A DNA stretch of 64,000 nucleotides from positions 16,546,304-16,610,303 of the forward strand of contig OZ234496.1 in the NCBI GenBank assembly GCA_965153455.1, written 5' to 3'. The notes beneath the pieces were generated by a model. That model made no database searches and was not told the origin of the DNA. It was given only the letters and a program-made list of their open reading frames with translations. Below, piece after piece: positions 39,601-51,520 of this stretch. This DNA comes from Sphagnum compactum (lineage: Eukaryota; Bryophyta; Sphagnopsida; Sphagnales). Every line of letters begins with the position of its first letter. Position 1 is the stretch's first letter. Position numbers and translations under genes: made by a program.

Positions 39601-41134
39601 GGTGATGCAATATAAAGGCTCCCATCTACATTGACCACCAACAGTAACTTCTATGACCATCTCAGGCTTGCAACTCTTCATCTCCACACACATCAAAAGC
39701 ATGCAAATGGCATCACAAAACGCAAGATACATTCCAAGTCAGAGAAACTGAAAGAGGAATGTCATTTCAAGCAATTCAAGAGCAAAAATGGGGTGAAGAC
39801 ACAAAGCTTGAAACATTAAACTCTATTAGATCTAGCATCTGTGACTCACCTGAACAGACAAAGTCACCTATGAACCATGCAGCATAGCTCTGTTTGAACC
39901 AGTGAAGCTCTTGTAGCCTTCCATCAGGTGCCACCAGGTAGCACGTAGCTGTGCCTGAATTTCTGACAAGAGGTATTATGTTGTGAACAAGAACAAACAA
40001 AATTCATAATTCCAGCTTTGAGTCAATCCTTGATTCTCAGCTGTAGCAGTCTAAATCATTTCAAACAAAACTTTTGCATGTGAATTTGCAAAAACATTCC
40101 AAATAACCCCTCATTTTGAACTTGCACATATGCCTGCACAAGTGAAAAAGAGTTCTGCAGTTTTTAAGGATGGTCATAGCCCCCTGCTCTTAAGTGATTC
40201 TTACTAACTGTAATGGAGACAGAGAAGATGGCAAACAAGAGCAATGGAAATCATGATACTCAATGCAGAGGTAAATCAGCACATAAGACTCAAAACCTCA
40301 AACACAATCTCAGAACTTCAAATCGTAAGGATCTACTGCAATGCAGATCAAGAGAGATCACAAACTAGTTGACTGATATACATGTTTATGGCAGCACAAA
40401 AATGTGCATCAATATGTAACAACGGCCCCAGGAGCAGCCTCAAAAACTTCAAATTCTTAAGGATCTATTGCAATGAAGATCGAGAGAGAGCACAACTAGA
40501 TTGGCCAGCATCAAAGTGTGTGAAAATGTAGCAACAAAGCTTTCAGTGAATATTTACAGTAATCTCTTCTTGTCAAATGCAAACCGGCCTGCACTGTGAA
40601 GAATGAGAACCTGTTGAGGAACATGCGACGAGAACTTACCAGACTTGGGGTTTTTTAGATGCACTAGCTTGCACTGAGATTCATTTTGTTCCTGGTTCTT
40701 CCAAGATGAACCTAACACACACACACACACACACACCAATTTTGCGTCAGAAAGCAGCTGCGCAGTCTGGCAACTCCACAAGAAGTCCGACCTTCAACAT
40801 CTTTTGAAGAACGCTTGAGCGTGAAATGCAAAAATCGCCACAGATTTCACGATGAGAACAATGGCTTCGGATCCTGCTAAGAAAACCGTGATCAGAAGAG
40901 CCTGTCTTGGCCGTTATAGACCTCTCTTTCTCAGAGCTCAATGCTTTCTATCCAGGAACAACTGGTAAACGAAATGTTGGCAAATCATGAACGCAGCAGA
41001 GAGTGACACAAGGATATCGGAAACACATACAGTTGTGTGTATGGAAGGAAATGATCGACAGACCGGAAAAGAGGAGAGACGTTACAATGTGCGATTAAGA
41101 TCCGTGTATCCGAAGTCGAAGCATCCGCAGCCAT
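36636..41134 (-). CDS. RNASEH2B: Ribonuclease H2 subunit B
   Basis: Non-catalytic B subunit of the nuclear RNase H2 heterotrimer, which removes ribonucleotides and RNA-DNA hybrids. Minus-strand exons: 41134-41086, 40711-40640, 39954-39850, 39625-39549, 39034-38911, 38575-38511, 38140-38068, 37437-37362, a probable tiny exon at 37206-37200, and 36734-36636 (about 248 residues). Family landmarks in order: TRILIAHC; KLVHLKNPKSGTATCYL; LQELHWFKQSYAAWFIGDFV; DGSLYIASPVDPIYMILPIL; GKFRALDEIM; YYRLDDSKVLAWLCCK; VGLLGEYLKVDPWL. The last exon is Lys-rich and ends QKITSFFARPR, a PCNA-interacting (PIP) box as in other B subunits. The fourth intron starts with GC rather than GT. The first exon is chosen because its phase and TRILI motif fit plant homologues; the penultimate exon is uncertain. 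Confidence 0.88.
40715..40737. repeat. (CA)n microsatellite inside RNASEH2B intron 1
   Basis: About eleven CA units. On the coding strand this is a (TG)n run lying directly before the acceptor TTAG of RNASEH2B exon 2, in place of an ordinary polypyrimidine tract. Confidence 0.85.
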
Positions 41135-42430
41135 GTTTGACGCTTGCTCGATGCTCTCGCTGAATCACATCTGCATTAGCTGCTAATGACAACACTGATG
41201 AGATGAAACACAGTCAGAGTCAACAGAGGAGACAAAACTCGACCAAAGGTTTGCATCATCTGTTGCCGGAGAGCTCGAATTGCAAACCCCTAAGAAGATC
41301 CTGGCAAGTGTTTTGGCGGGAACAATGAGGACAATCGATCTCGTAAGCGGACGGACACACGGACCCAACGACCTAGGCATCGAAGAGATTGATCCTTTCT
41401 TCTTGCGGTGGGTGTCTGTCGGATTGCGTGTCTGTTTCATCCACAAAGTCGAGATCTTTCGCGACACAAAAACGCAAAACTCATATGCAGAATCCAATTA
41501 TCTCGCCGCTGATAGATCAGACATTTGAATAACATGATGCAGCAAATTAAAGTGCAAATCCACAAGACCATACGCCCTAAACCCTTTTCAAAGGAATACA
41601 AAGATGTGCGTCCTTGAACCTAGCAGGATGCTCCAAGCTTTATCCTTCTTTCTATTCGTACAAACCTTCTCAACAATAGAGTTCTCAACCACCTCCACAA
41701 CTTCGTCAACTTTTGTTCTGGAATTTTCATACTGTAATCACCATGCAGATTTTCCCTCAAAGAAGATTTCCGGTCTGAGACCTGGCTTCCATCCATTCTT
41801 AAACCTTACATAACAGTGATTCTGTTCAGGAATACTTACCAGAGATCCTGAATAGGCAGACTTAGAACACATGTAAACAGCACACAAGATCACGCACAAT
41901 GACTATCTTGCAAAGAGACAGGACCTAAGGAACACAACAGAGGGTTTGCATCGCTTTTCTTGTTTCAGCATGTGTACAGAGAATCATAGGATTCTTGAGA
42001 AACGTTCTGGCAATAGTGAACATTTCTGAAACATGGAAGAAACAAAAGGATTCTGAAAAGCATTGTTTCTGTGCAACATCATAAGTCAGATGGTGGTTCT
42101 CTCACTGTATTGCTAGTCATCTTCAACACAGTTTCATCTTCAGCACAAAAATGGGTTTAGGGTTTAGGGAAAATTTGTTCCAAGATCATCACCATGCAGT
42201 ATGGGTCCTTCACACAGGAGTTGTGAGCTGGTGGCCCATTCACGTGATTGCATTTTCAATCCCACCCACAGACAGGAAATCCAAAAGGTCGTTCATGGGA
42301 AAGACCGACAAAGCAGCACAAATGGGTTGAGCAGGAGTCTAGAAGACAGTGTAAAAGCTTGACAGGAGAAATCAAATCATAGTTAAGTCCCTAGCAAAAA
42401 CAAGGAACCCAGAATTGTTCAATATATGAA
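41135..42430. other. Spacer between RNASEH2B and APT
   Basis: Should contain the RNASEH2B leader and promoter at the left and the APT 3' untranslated region at the right. A 104-codon minus-strand frame at 41183-41497 was examined and not accepted as coding. Confidence 0.4.
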
Positions 42431-44175
42431 CTACATGCTGTAGGGGATTGTATCGCCCTCATAATCAACAAGAACGTAAAGTGGCTTGTCACCCAATTTG
42501 TCCCGACCCTGCAACACCACAAAAAACTAAGACTTTCAGTGAGAACTCAATTTCTTTTGAAGTGCTTGGGTGTCAATGATTTCACAAAAACCTCAAACTA
42601 CACAAACATTTCTACCCTTACTTATCAGTTCACATGCTCCATATTTGTGAAATAGAAATTGCTTTCTGACCTTGAGGTCTGAGAGCTCAATGATGCATGC
42701 GCATTCCACAATCTCCGCCCCAACTTGTTCTGTACATCAAAACCACATACAAGACTCAGAAGGAAAAACAATTCAAGAAGCAGACACTGTCATGCGGGGA
42801 GTGAGGGTAGAGAACTTGGAGAGCATAGCCCAAAGTTTTTCAAGAGCTTCTGGAATACTAACCAAGGAGTTTGATCGCTGCCCCAAGTGTACCCCCTGTG
42901 GCAATCAAATCATCAATGATGAGCACTCGCTCACCCTTCTCCACAGCTCCTACATGCATCTCTATCCGATCCGTTCCATACTCCAGGGTATACTCCTGGC
43001 TAATCACTGGACCTGCAATCATTTTTCCAAGATTCTTGAAATATGCTTCAGATATCAAACTTTCACCAAGCAAACAGATGCTACTGATGCCTTGAAAGCA
43101 AGGAAAGAAAGTGGGGAAGAAGTCAGAAGAAAATCATTTCTTTTTACCTGGCAGTTTTTTGGGCTTGCGCATAGGCACAAACTTGGCACCAATGGCCAGT
43201 GCAATTGGTGGCCCAAATATGAATCCACGAGCTTCAATCCCTGTATGTCAAAGTGTCCCTTTTAGCTGGATTTGCAAGAGTCCTCCGATTGGAACATTCT
43301 CAGTACAACTAATAGATGTGTACACTGGAAATTTTCAAGAGACTGGTGAGAGTCTGCAAAAAAACTGTTGTCCAAAACTATTGGTGAAAAGACTTTGATC
43401 TACTTCCCAAGCCACTTCACCTGCAACAACATCAATCTTCCGATCCTGATACCGCTCCACAAAAATATCAATAGAATCCTTGAATGCTTGATGGTCCAGC
43501 AACAATGTGGTTATATCCCGGAACATGATCCCTGTACCCAACAGCCAGAACACAATCACTCTCCCATTGTTGTTGATACCTCAGACCCATCGTCAACTTG
43601 AGGTGTTGGATTCCAGCAGGTGGAGCTTGCACTAAATAGAGAGCATAGTGTTGGATGATTGAAGGAAACCACATGGGTTTTAGGGTTTTGTCTCAAGGTT
43701 CTTGGAAGCAGAATTCTGAACCGATGAGTTCATGCAACTATCAGTTTCATGCAACATGAGATCATGCTCTTTTAGTCTGGAGTCCGATTCAAGCATTTCA
43801 GTTGACACATGATCAAGAAAACAAAGTTGCTCTTCAGGCCTCTGCAACAAATATACGAAGAGACATGAAGAATGCCAAGCGTGAGCAAGATCCTCTTCAT
43901 CCTGTGCACCCTCTTCACACTTCTTAAGAGCTGGAGATTTCTGTGCGATCAACATGTAGGAATCCCAAGGGGAATATGACTCTCCAAACATTCGGGGCCA
44001 AAAACTTGAAGTTACAATACAGGGCAAGACGTGATGCGCCGGCCCTAATGGCTAGCCATTCTCAAGCACAAGGAATGGAAAACAGGATGGTACCCTTCTT
44101 GGGGAAGTCAGGAATTGCACGGATGCTGCTCGAGATCCGCGCTAATCTGGGGTCGTCATGCTTCGTGTCTGACAT
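42431..44175 (-). CDS. APT: Adenine phosphoribosyltransferase
   Basis: Converts adenine and PRPP to AMP in purine salvage; plant enzymes also act on cytokinin bases. Minus-strand exons 44175-44094, 43531-43421, 43240-43148, 43012-42863, 42729-42671 and 42508-42431 join in consistent phases to 190 residues, the size of cytosolic plant APT without a transit peptide. Visible family blocks: [13 protein letters not shown] (17-28), [35 protein letters not shown] (60-76), [26 protein letters not shown], the PRPP-binding loop [13 protein letters not shown] (125-137) with its two Asp, and the C-terminal [18 protein letters not shown] block. The first four introns are phase 1 and the last is phase 0. 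All key residues are present, so the gene looks functional. It ends [12 protein letters not shown]. Confidence 0.96.
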
Positions 44176-44559
44176 TATGAATGTGAATCCCAAACGCTCC
44201 AAGAAAACCGAAAAACCAAAACCCAAAAAGCAAGACGACGACGATAGCAACAATCACAACTCTCCTTGGAGACCGTTGAGAGAAAGAGAGCTCTCAAAAG
44301 TATCAAACCCTTATCCTCTCTCTCTCTCTCTCCAAAAAAGTTCAAAATCCACTGTAGCAAAGATGCCTGAAAACAACGGCGTTGTCGAGCGGCGTTGACG
44401 CTCTTTCAGCATCCGCGTCCGGCTCTGCCGTCTACCACAACACAACGACGAGAGCGATTTGCAGCCGCTACTGTGAAAATTTGGTTACTTTACAAAGGCC
44501 ACAAATGGAATCAACGTCTTCTTCCCCTGTGCGACATGATCGTCGTCATCATGTCGTCT

Positions 44560-44905
44560 ATTCAAATACAGCGAAATTCTTCAGCTAAATGTGCGGTTTT
44601 TCGTTTAGTTCCCCAGTTTGTCTATTCAAGTCCGGTGAAATTAGTCAACAAAATGTTCTTTTCTTCGTTTTGTTCGAGAATGTGTCGATTCAATCCAGCC
44701 AAAATTTTCAGCAAAATGCTCGGTTTCTCATACTGTTTGAAAATTTGTCAATTCGCGTCCATCCAAATTCTTCAACAAAATGTTCGATTTTTTATATTGT
44801 TCGAAAATTTGTAGAGTCAAGTAAAGTGAAATTCTTCAACTACAGTTTGATTTCTTGATTTGTTCAACAATATGTGGATTCAAGTCCAGTGAAATTCTTT
44901 AAGAA
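44560..44905 (+). repeat. 63-bp tandem minisatellite upstream of APT, ~6 copies
   Basis: Copies start with ttcaagtcc(a/g)gtgaaattcttcaac-like phrases near 44562, 44623, 44690, 44753, 44815 and 44879 (spacing 61-67 bases). The unit is close to a multiple of three, so two overlapping plus-strand frames stay open through it (139 and 89 codons, repeating FENLSI). It lies 0.4-0.7 kb upstream of the APT start codon. Confidence 0.7.
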
Positions 44906-45015
44906 AAAACAAAAACCTTCAAACTTTTAGAATTGCATGGATTTTGTTAATTGTGAATAAAGTGTGATAAGGGTAAAAATTCTTAGGCTAATTAGTGCTA
45001 TAGACATCATAATAA

Positions 45016-45255
45016 CTAGTGTGAACCCGGTGCATAATGCACCCATCAAGCTCCCCCCGCCCGGGTGGGTATTAGAGATATTCACAAATTCACCATCTTT
45101 GGGCCTCCTTTCGCCCCCTAACCCCTCTTTTAGTGGTATTCGTAAAGTAAAGAAATCCTATATATAACTGCCGCCGGTTCTGCCGTAATGTTAAAACGCA
45201 GAACGTCTTGTGACACACAGACGGACAGACACCAACTTAGCTTTTATATATAGGA
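45016..45255 (-). mobile_element. Short non-autonomous Helitron, 240 bp
   Basis: Read on the minus strand it begins TCCTATATATAA at 45255 and ends CTAG at 45016. A perfect 7-bp hairpin GGTGCAT-A-ATGCACC (45029-45043) lies 9 bases before the CTAG. It is flanked by A on the 5' side and T on the 3' side, the A/T target of Helitrons. The inside carries a repeated CTGTCCGTCTGTG phrase just after the 5' end, also present in the element at 56698. No coding capacity. Confidence 0.75.
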
Positions 45256-47270
45256 TTAGGGGGTTACTAGTGATAGTGATTTATCCTTATTTATCAAAGG
45301 ATGACATTAATGGGATTAATTAGTTGAATGGTTGATGATAATTCGTCAATTATCTAATGGATTTTTAAAAAGGATTACAATAAAAAAACTATTTTGATGA
45401 GATGATATGGGTTTTGTGTGATTTTGGAAGGAGAAGGATTAGGAAGACAAGAAAAAAATTTGGAAGAAAGATTTCATGGATTGGGTCTGAAATAGCCTTC
45501 TCTAAGGGGAAGAGAGGTGTATGTGATATTGAAGAAAAAGGAGAAGAATATGGAAGCAAATTACATTGTTATTCGTGCAATGCAAAATGGTTAACGAATT
45601 TTCATGTTTCTTGTTAGTGTTTTGTTCTATTTAAAGTATGATAGAGAGAGGGGAAAATAATCCATATTAAGATTATATGAAGTTTCGTTGTTCTTATATA
45701 TTAAATTTTTGTTTTTTTTATATGAATATTATTTTTTATATTTTATTTTTTTGGAATAGGAAATACATTTTGGACGGTAGTTGTCATTAGATGTCAACAT
45801 CAAGGAGGTAATCATGATATTTGAAGTCTACATGGAGTGGAAAGTTGCTGCAAACAAAGGGCCTACAAATGTTACAGACTGAGAAACATGTGTTGGAGGC
45901 TCAAAACCCCACTAGTTTGGATTATTCATCTTTGGAAGTATACAAGAAGGTCTAGAAGGTAATTATCTTTTAGTTCCTTCTCGCTTACCCTTTTATTTAA
46001 CTCCTTCACTATGGGTTTTACTCATTAACACAAGAAGGAACCTTGCCCTTTTTCATTTTCACACATTTTGACTATTGTCCAATTTTACTACATTTCAATT
46101 ACATTTAATCATCTTAAGTTGGCAAATGACTTGTTGCAAAATTAATGATCAATATTGTTCATAGTTATTACATTCACTATGATGTTCATTTATGAATATA
46201 ATTTGAACCTAATTTTATTTTTAATAATTTCAAATTGTTGATGTGAAAGTAGCTTTTAAAATTTATTTACACAATGCATTATCATGGGTTAGTGATTTTT
46301 TGAAATCTCTTCAACTATTAACATGATATATGAGTTGAACCATCAACCTTTAACATGTTAAAATCATTATTCATGAGTTGCATTTTAAACTTATCATAAA
46401 TTATTAATAACAATTTAAAACCCCACATTTATATTGGAATAATTAATGATTTTTTTCACATTTCTTCAATTATCATTTTTAATTAAAAATTCGAAAAACG
46501 TTCTTTTTAATTTTCTTAATGATATTATTTTACAATGGGTTTTAGGACTTGTAGCCAAAATATAGAAGTATTTTAACAAATTTATATCTCCATATACAAG
46601 GTTTATAACCAAAAAATGATTAGATATTTTTGTGGATGGCTTTGAAGAACACCACAAATTTGAAAAAAAAAAGATTAAAAAAAATCATTGATGTAATTAT
46701 CATTATCACCATTTATAATTCATTCGTTATTTTATTTTTAAAATAAAAACTTAAAATTCACCTCTAAATATTTAAACATAAAATTGTAACAAAACAAAAC
46801 CCTGAAAATTCATAATCATGTTTAAAATAAAAAGTAATAAGTAAAAAATATTGATAATTTATATTTATAATAAAAATAATAATAAATAATAATAATAAAT
46901 GATATTATATTTTAAGCAAATAAAAACTTAAAAATTAGAAATTTTAATCACTTTTTTAACATGGATTTTTTTTTCATACATTAAAAGAAAAAAATGGAAA
47001 AAAATTTAGGGATTATTTATGGGTGGTTTTGGTGTGGCATCATGAACTTTCACAATATAAAACTTGTCCACATGATGCCTAAAACAAACTAGGAAAAAAC
47101 ATACACTCTAATTTATATAAATGTATAGGAATTTAATATATAAAAAAATTATAATTTAGAGGTTTACATGCATTCTAAATTTTGCATGCATGAACATTTG
47201 ACCTAATCACTAACCCATTGAAATGTAAATCTAAAACTTGTTTAATTTTTATACATTCATTTCAAAAAAT
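45256..47270. other. Gene-free AT-rich stretch
   Basis: Long A and T runs, including ATT/AAT microsatellite-like tracts near 46850-46900. A 71-codon plus frame at 45402-45617 matches nothing I recognise. Confidence 0.4.
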
Positions 47271-47274
47271 TATG

Positions 47275-47665
47275 GTGAGTGCAAAATGCAATTCGTGAAT
47301 ATTGGATTCAACACATTCAAAGTGAATGATTCAATTCATGTGTAAATGTTGATAATTCAAAAGACGTGAAAAAATACAAGTATAAATATGAGGCATTAAA
47401 TTGTTATGTGTGTTTCAATATATATATTAATAAGTGCAATATGTAAAATTTGAATTATGGTTTCAATAAGTTCAAAATAGATGATTCAAGTTGTGTAAAA
47501 ATGTTGATAATTCAAAAAATGTGAAAAAACTCATTAAAACATTCAAATATAATTGCAAAACATTGAACTACATGTGTTTCAATATATTTTGATAAATGCA
47601 AGATGCAATTTATGAATAATGGTTTTAACATATTAAATGTGAAAGGTTTAATTCATGTTCACATA
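47275..47665. repeat. Tandem repeat, ~158 bp x 2.5
   Basis: Anchor phrases recur at matching spacing: gtgcaaaatgcaattcgtgaa (47279), gtgcaatatgtaaaatttgaa (47436), atgcaagatgcaatttatgaa (47597); and tgttgataattcaaaa at 47346 and 47502. The unit length is in the range of plant satellites, but there are only 2.5 copies. Confidence 0.6.
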
Positions 47666-47689
47666 GGCCAAGAGTGAAGCTCGAGAGTC

Positions 47690-48375
47690 ACATTTTATGT
47701 TCCGGGAGTGTAGGAAAGTGTGAGGGAATGAACTCTCACGCTCCCAAGTGAGCTCCCACCTTGTGAGTTGAAGTTCTAATGGACTTCTAAATTTTCATAA
47801 GGCAATTACAAGGGTCAAAACTCATTGGATTGAAGATGTCCTTATACCATTGGAAAGATCTTAAAACGTAGATGTTTAAAATGGGCTTGCATGTCCCATT
47901 TGGGCACTTAAAACATAAGTTATGGCCAAAAGAAGGGTCGGAAGTCAAATTGCCAATTTGACTCCCGACCACTAAAAGTCGGGAATCCCCCTGATTTCCT
48001 TGTAGGTGGCGTGCCACATACCGCTGGAAAGCTCTTAACGAGGGCTACAACTTTGCTTTAAACCTCACCTCAATTAAAGGTCTGCAAACAAAGTTATGGG
48101 CCTCCAAAGTCGCAGGAGTCCTAATTTAAAGAATTTCGAGACTCCAACTTGGGAGTCCCGAAACAAAATGACATTTGGGTGCTAGCCCCATGGCTAGGCA
48201 TAGAAAATACCATGAAAGGGAAGGTAGTGGCTTCCCTTAAGTCCGGGCTGTGGTGAGTCTTGTGAGTCAGTGCACCAAAAGTGCTCTAGCTACGCACTAA
48301 CCAATTTGTTGTTTGGTTTGTGCACGTCCATGTGAATAATTGACCCGCTTGTCATGTCTATATAGAGGAAGATGG
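47690..48375. other. LTR-like stretch with a 35-bp palindrome
   Basis: Base composition rises to near balance here, in an AT-rich desert, and the sequence is stop-rich with short repeated phrases (ggagtcc, gtcggga). Its texture, including a TATA-like tctatatagag at 48357-48367, resembles an LTR of a plant retrotransposon, but no partner LTR or coding part was recognised. Confidence 0.25.
47936..47970. repeat. Near-perfect 35-bp palindrome
   Basis: ggtcggaagtcaaattg and caatttgactcccgacc are inverted copies around a central C, with a single mismatch pair. Confidence 0.85.
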
Positions 48376-48376
48376 C

Positions 48377-48739
48377 ATGCCTGACACTATTAGAAACTGC
48401 CACAAAGTCGACAATTTACACCAATTTCCGGGAGATACACAGACCCACCAGCCACTTGTGATGACCACTCCAAACATAACCAATGTATTATTAGAAAAGA
48501 GGGGAATATCCTCTAGTAGTGAAAGATGCCATGTATCTAACTTGGATGTGTTTGAAGGGATTGAGACTGGTGATATAATTTGGGGTCCCATGCTCTCTGA
48601 GAACCACCAGCATGTGGAGTTTGAAGTTGGTGGGGAAGGGCATGTATGTGATCCACAACTCCTTGACACTTGCTTTGATTGTGTTGACCTTGAAAGTGAA
48701 ATGGAACTTTCATTGTCGCCAAATTTCCCAAAAAATTAG
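48377..48739 (+). other. Unrecognised 120-codon open frame
   Basis: ATG to stop, mixed hydrophilic composition with acidic residues and several Cys/His (FEVGGEGHVCD, FDCVDLESEMEL). It is longer than chance frames nearby and lies right after the LTR-like stretch, so it may be a retroelement gag remnant. No family is recognised. Confidence 0.15.
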
Positions 48740-48774
48740 ACATTACCCTAAATTGGGAGAAAAGATAAAACATG

Positions 48775-49445
48775 CCCATCAAACATCCATCCCATGCCCA
48801 TCCATCCCCATCAAACACATCAATAATCAATTTGTCATTATACCAAAAACAATAGTTAATTAAAATATGTTACTTCACTCTTCATTTTTTGTTCTCTATG
48901 ATTTGAAACCTAAACTATTATGTAAGAAAGTTGTGAATTTTAATCAACATACAAGTTACAATTTTTTTGAATATGATGCACATAAAAAAAAACATTTGTT
49001 GTTGGTCTCTTACCTCTCAAATTTGCAACATGATGCAACTTGAATTTCATTTGATCTATCCCAATCAAGCACATCAAAAATCAATTTTTCATATACAAAA
49101 AAAAAATAATCAAAATATGCTACTTCATTCCTTCTCATTTTTTTTCCTCTATGATCAAAAACTTAAACCAGTATTAAGATAGTTGTGACTTCAAAGCTAC
49201 ATACAAGTTGCACTTTTCTTGAACATGATGCACATTCAAAAAAACATTTGTTGCTAGTCTCTTACTTCTCGACTTTGCAACATGATGCAACTTCCATCTT
49301 ATCTATCCCCATCCAACACATCAAGAATCAATTTCTCATATACAAAAAAAAAATGTAATCAAAATACACTACTTCATTCCTTCTCATTTTATTTCTTTAT
49401 GATCTAAAACCTAAACCACTATGTAAGATAGTTGTGTTGATGTTG
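48775..49445. repeat. Tandem repeat, ~250 bp x 2.7
   Basis: Anchors acacatcaataatcaattt (48812), gcacatcaaaaatcaatttttcatatac (49067) and acacatcaagaatcaatttctcatatac (49316) recur about 250 bases apart, as do aacctaaac...gtaagaaagttgtg at 48905, 49158 and 49410. Confidence 0.65.
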
Positions 49446-51175
49446 ATGGCCCTTTTTTTTGTTTGCAAAATGGTGGAAATTCACCACAAAAAAACATTTA
49501 GTTGCATCATTAATATTTAATTTTTTCAAAAAAATTGGATAAGTTTATAGTGATTTCAAATATTGAGCTTCAAAATTTTCAAATAAATTTGAAGTTGGAA
49601 TTGTTTTTGTGTTTAAAGTTGGAATTATTATAAATAATTTTTACTTTTTATTCATTAAATTTTTTGTTTTCTTAAAAACTTTTATTTCAAAACTTTGGCA
49701 ATTTTTTTCTTGTTTACATGTTCCCCTAAATTTTCACTATTTTTTAATTTTTTCCCCAACAAAAATTGCCAAGTTAAGAAAATTCAAAACCAAAAAAACA
49801 TGTTGGTTGGGGGGAAGGGTTTAATCCAACTATTCAATTCCAAAATTTCACCAAATTATGTTGCTTTTATAAAGGAAACAAAAGTAAAATATATTCTTAC
49901 ATCATAAAAATGGTAATAACTTTTTTTTAAAATTTCAAGTTGTGTAATTATTCATTTGTATAAATCTATGATTCATGTTGTTAAACAAATATAGTATTGA
50001 GAATTAAATGATTATATTGATTACTTAATACAATAAAGTAACCATAATATTAAAGGATTTAAACAAGTTTCCAACTCCACAATTTGTCTATATTAACCAA
50101 ATGTGGTTAAATCTTCTTATGGATGATTGCCATTTTAGGAACATCGCAAAAATAATTTAAGAACTTGTACCTAATCATTTTTGAAAAAAAATAAAAATTA
50201 CAAATTTTCAAAATATTTTACATAATAGAAATAATGTTGTTAAAGACTTAATGAATGCAATATTAAATTCACATTGAAATCATAGATGTTGTAGGTCAAT
50301 TTAAATATTAAAAAATTTGTAAATTTATTCATGACATGTTATTTTTATTTTTAAAAATCAAAAAATTATATATAATATTTATAAATTATATATATTTTAA
50401 AATAAATTATTGAATAAGCTTCAAAATCATGTTTTCATTTTTAGCATTTGAATAAATTTTGAAAAAGAAAACATACATTAAAATTTGAATTTCCTAAACA
50501 ATTCCATGCCAAACATAATAATTTTTTTAAAAATCCTATTTGTTGATAAAGTTTTGAAGTGGTTTGGTGGTTAAAGCCTTGGTGTGCCTCCATGAAGTTT
50601 TAGGTTCAAACCTTGATGAATGTGTGTATCAATGTATTTCATATAAATGCAGTGCACAAACATATACATCATGGCAATTGATGTCAAAATTTATATTTGA
50701 CAAAATTGAATTTTTTTGAAAAAATCAAGCCATGTAATTTTGTTGATGTGTGTTGTGAAAATTTAAAATTCATGACTTTATGATCCGGAAAAAAAATGGA
50801 TTTTTTTTTAAAAATCATATGATGACATGGCACTTTATTTCACATCATATGAACTTGAGACTTCATATATCCATGTCATAATTTTAAAATTAAAATGTAT
50901 CTACTACAACATGTGACTATTCAAAATAATTAAAAAATATTTCACTAGGAATGTTTTAATCAACTAATGTTTTTTTACCAAAATCATACAAGTTGCATAT
51001 TAGTCAATTTTGTCCCATTTCACTAAAAACTTAGTGAATTTGGGTACTGAAAAGGGACAAGATTTCTTCTTATGTAAAGAAATGTTATGAGCAAATAGTA
51101 GGATAATCCTTAAAAGAAAGACCCTTCCTATTTCATTTCCTTCTACATGGAATACTACTTGATTATTATTTGAGT
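49446..51175. other. Gene-free AT-rich stretch
   Basis: Strongly AT-rich with long A/T runs. It contains one SINE-like head at 50553; otherwise nothing is recognised. Confidence 0.4.
50553..50625 (+). mobile_element. tRNA-derived SINE head
   Basis: GTGGTTTGGTGGTTAAAGCC carries an A-box-like TGGTTAAAGCCTTGG. About 30 bases on lies GGTTCAAACC, a good B box. The head resembles the minus-strand copy at 51690-51770, position for position. A TG/AT-rich body follows. Confidence 0.55.
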
Positions 51176-51520
51176 AGTTACTACAAGAAATCACGGTTTA
51201 TTTGAATGGAAAATTAAACCAAAAACCAGTCATTTTGACATTTGGTCAATTTGATCACTTAGTCATACTGGACAAGTCAATTTGAACACGTCCAACTTGA
51301 CCGGTGATTTTTTTGATTGACCACAAATGGTATTTTTGACTAGTCAAATCGGACAAAAATTAAGCAGCCAAAAAAATTTAATTAAAAAAAACTCAATTTG
51401 TAAATATAAAAATGTAAATAATAAATAAGCATCTATCGAACTACCCACGATGGCCTCCTACGTACCTATCCACAACCCACTTATGTACTATATATTTACA
51501 CACAAAGTATATTTAAATAT

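Noticed and set aside
41183-41497. 104-codon minus-strand frame containing SIVLIVPAKTLA as a possible first exon of RNASEH2B
   Set aside because: No phase-compatible splice donor follows it, whereas 41134-41086 has an ATG, a TRILIAH motif and a donor in the right phase.
42672-43265. 197-codon plus-strand frame
   Set aside because: Antisense shadow of APT exons 3-5.
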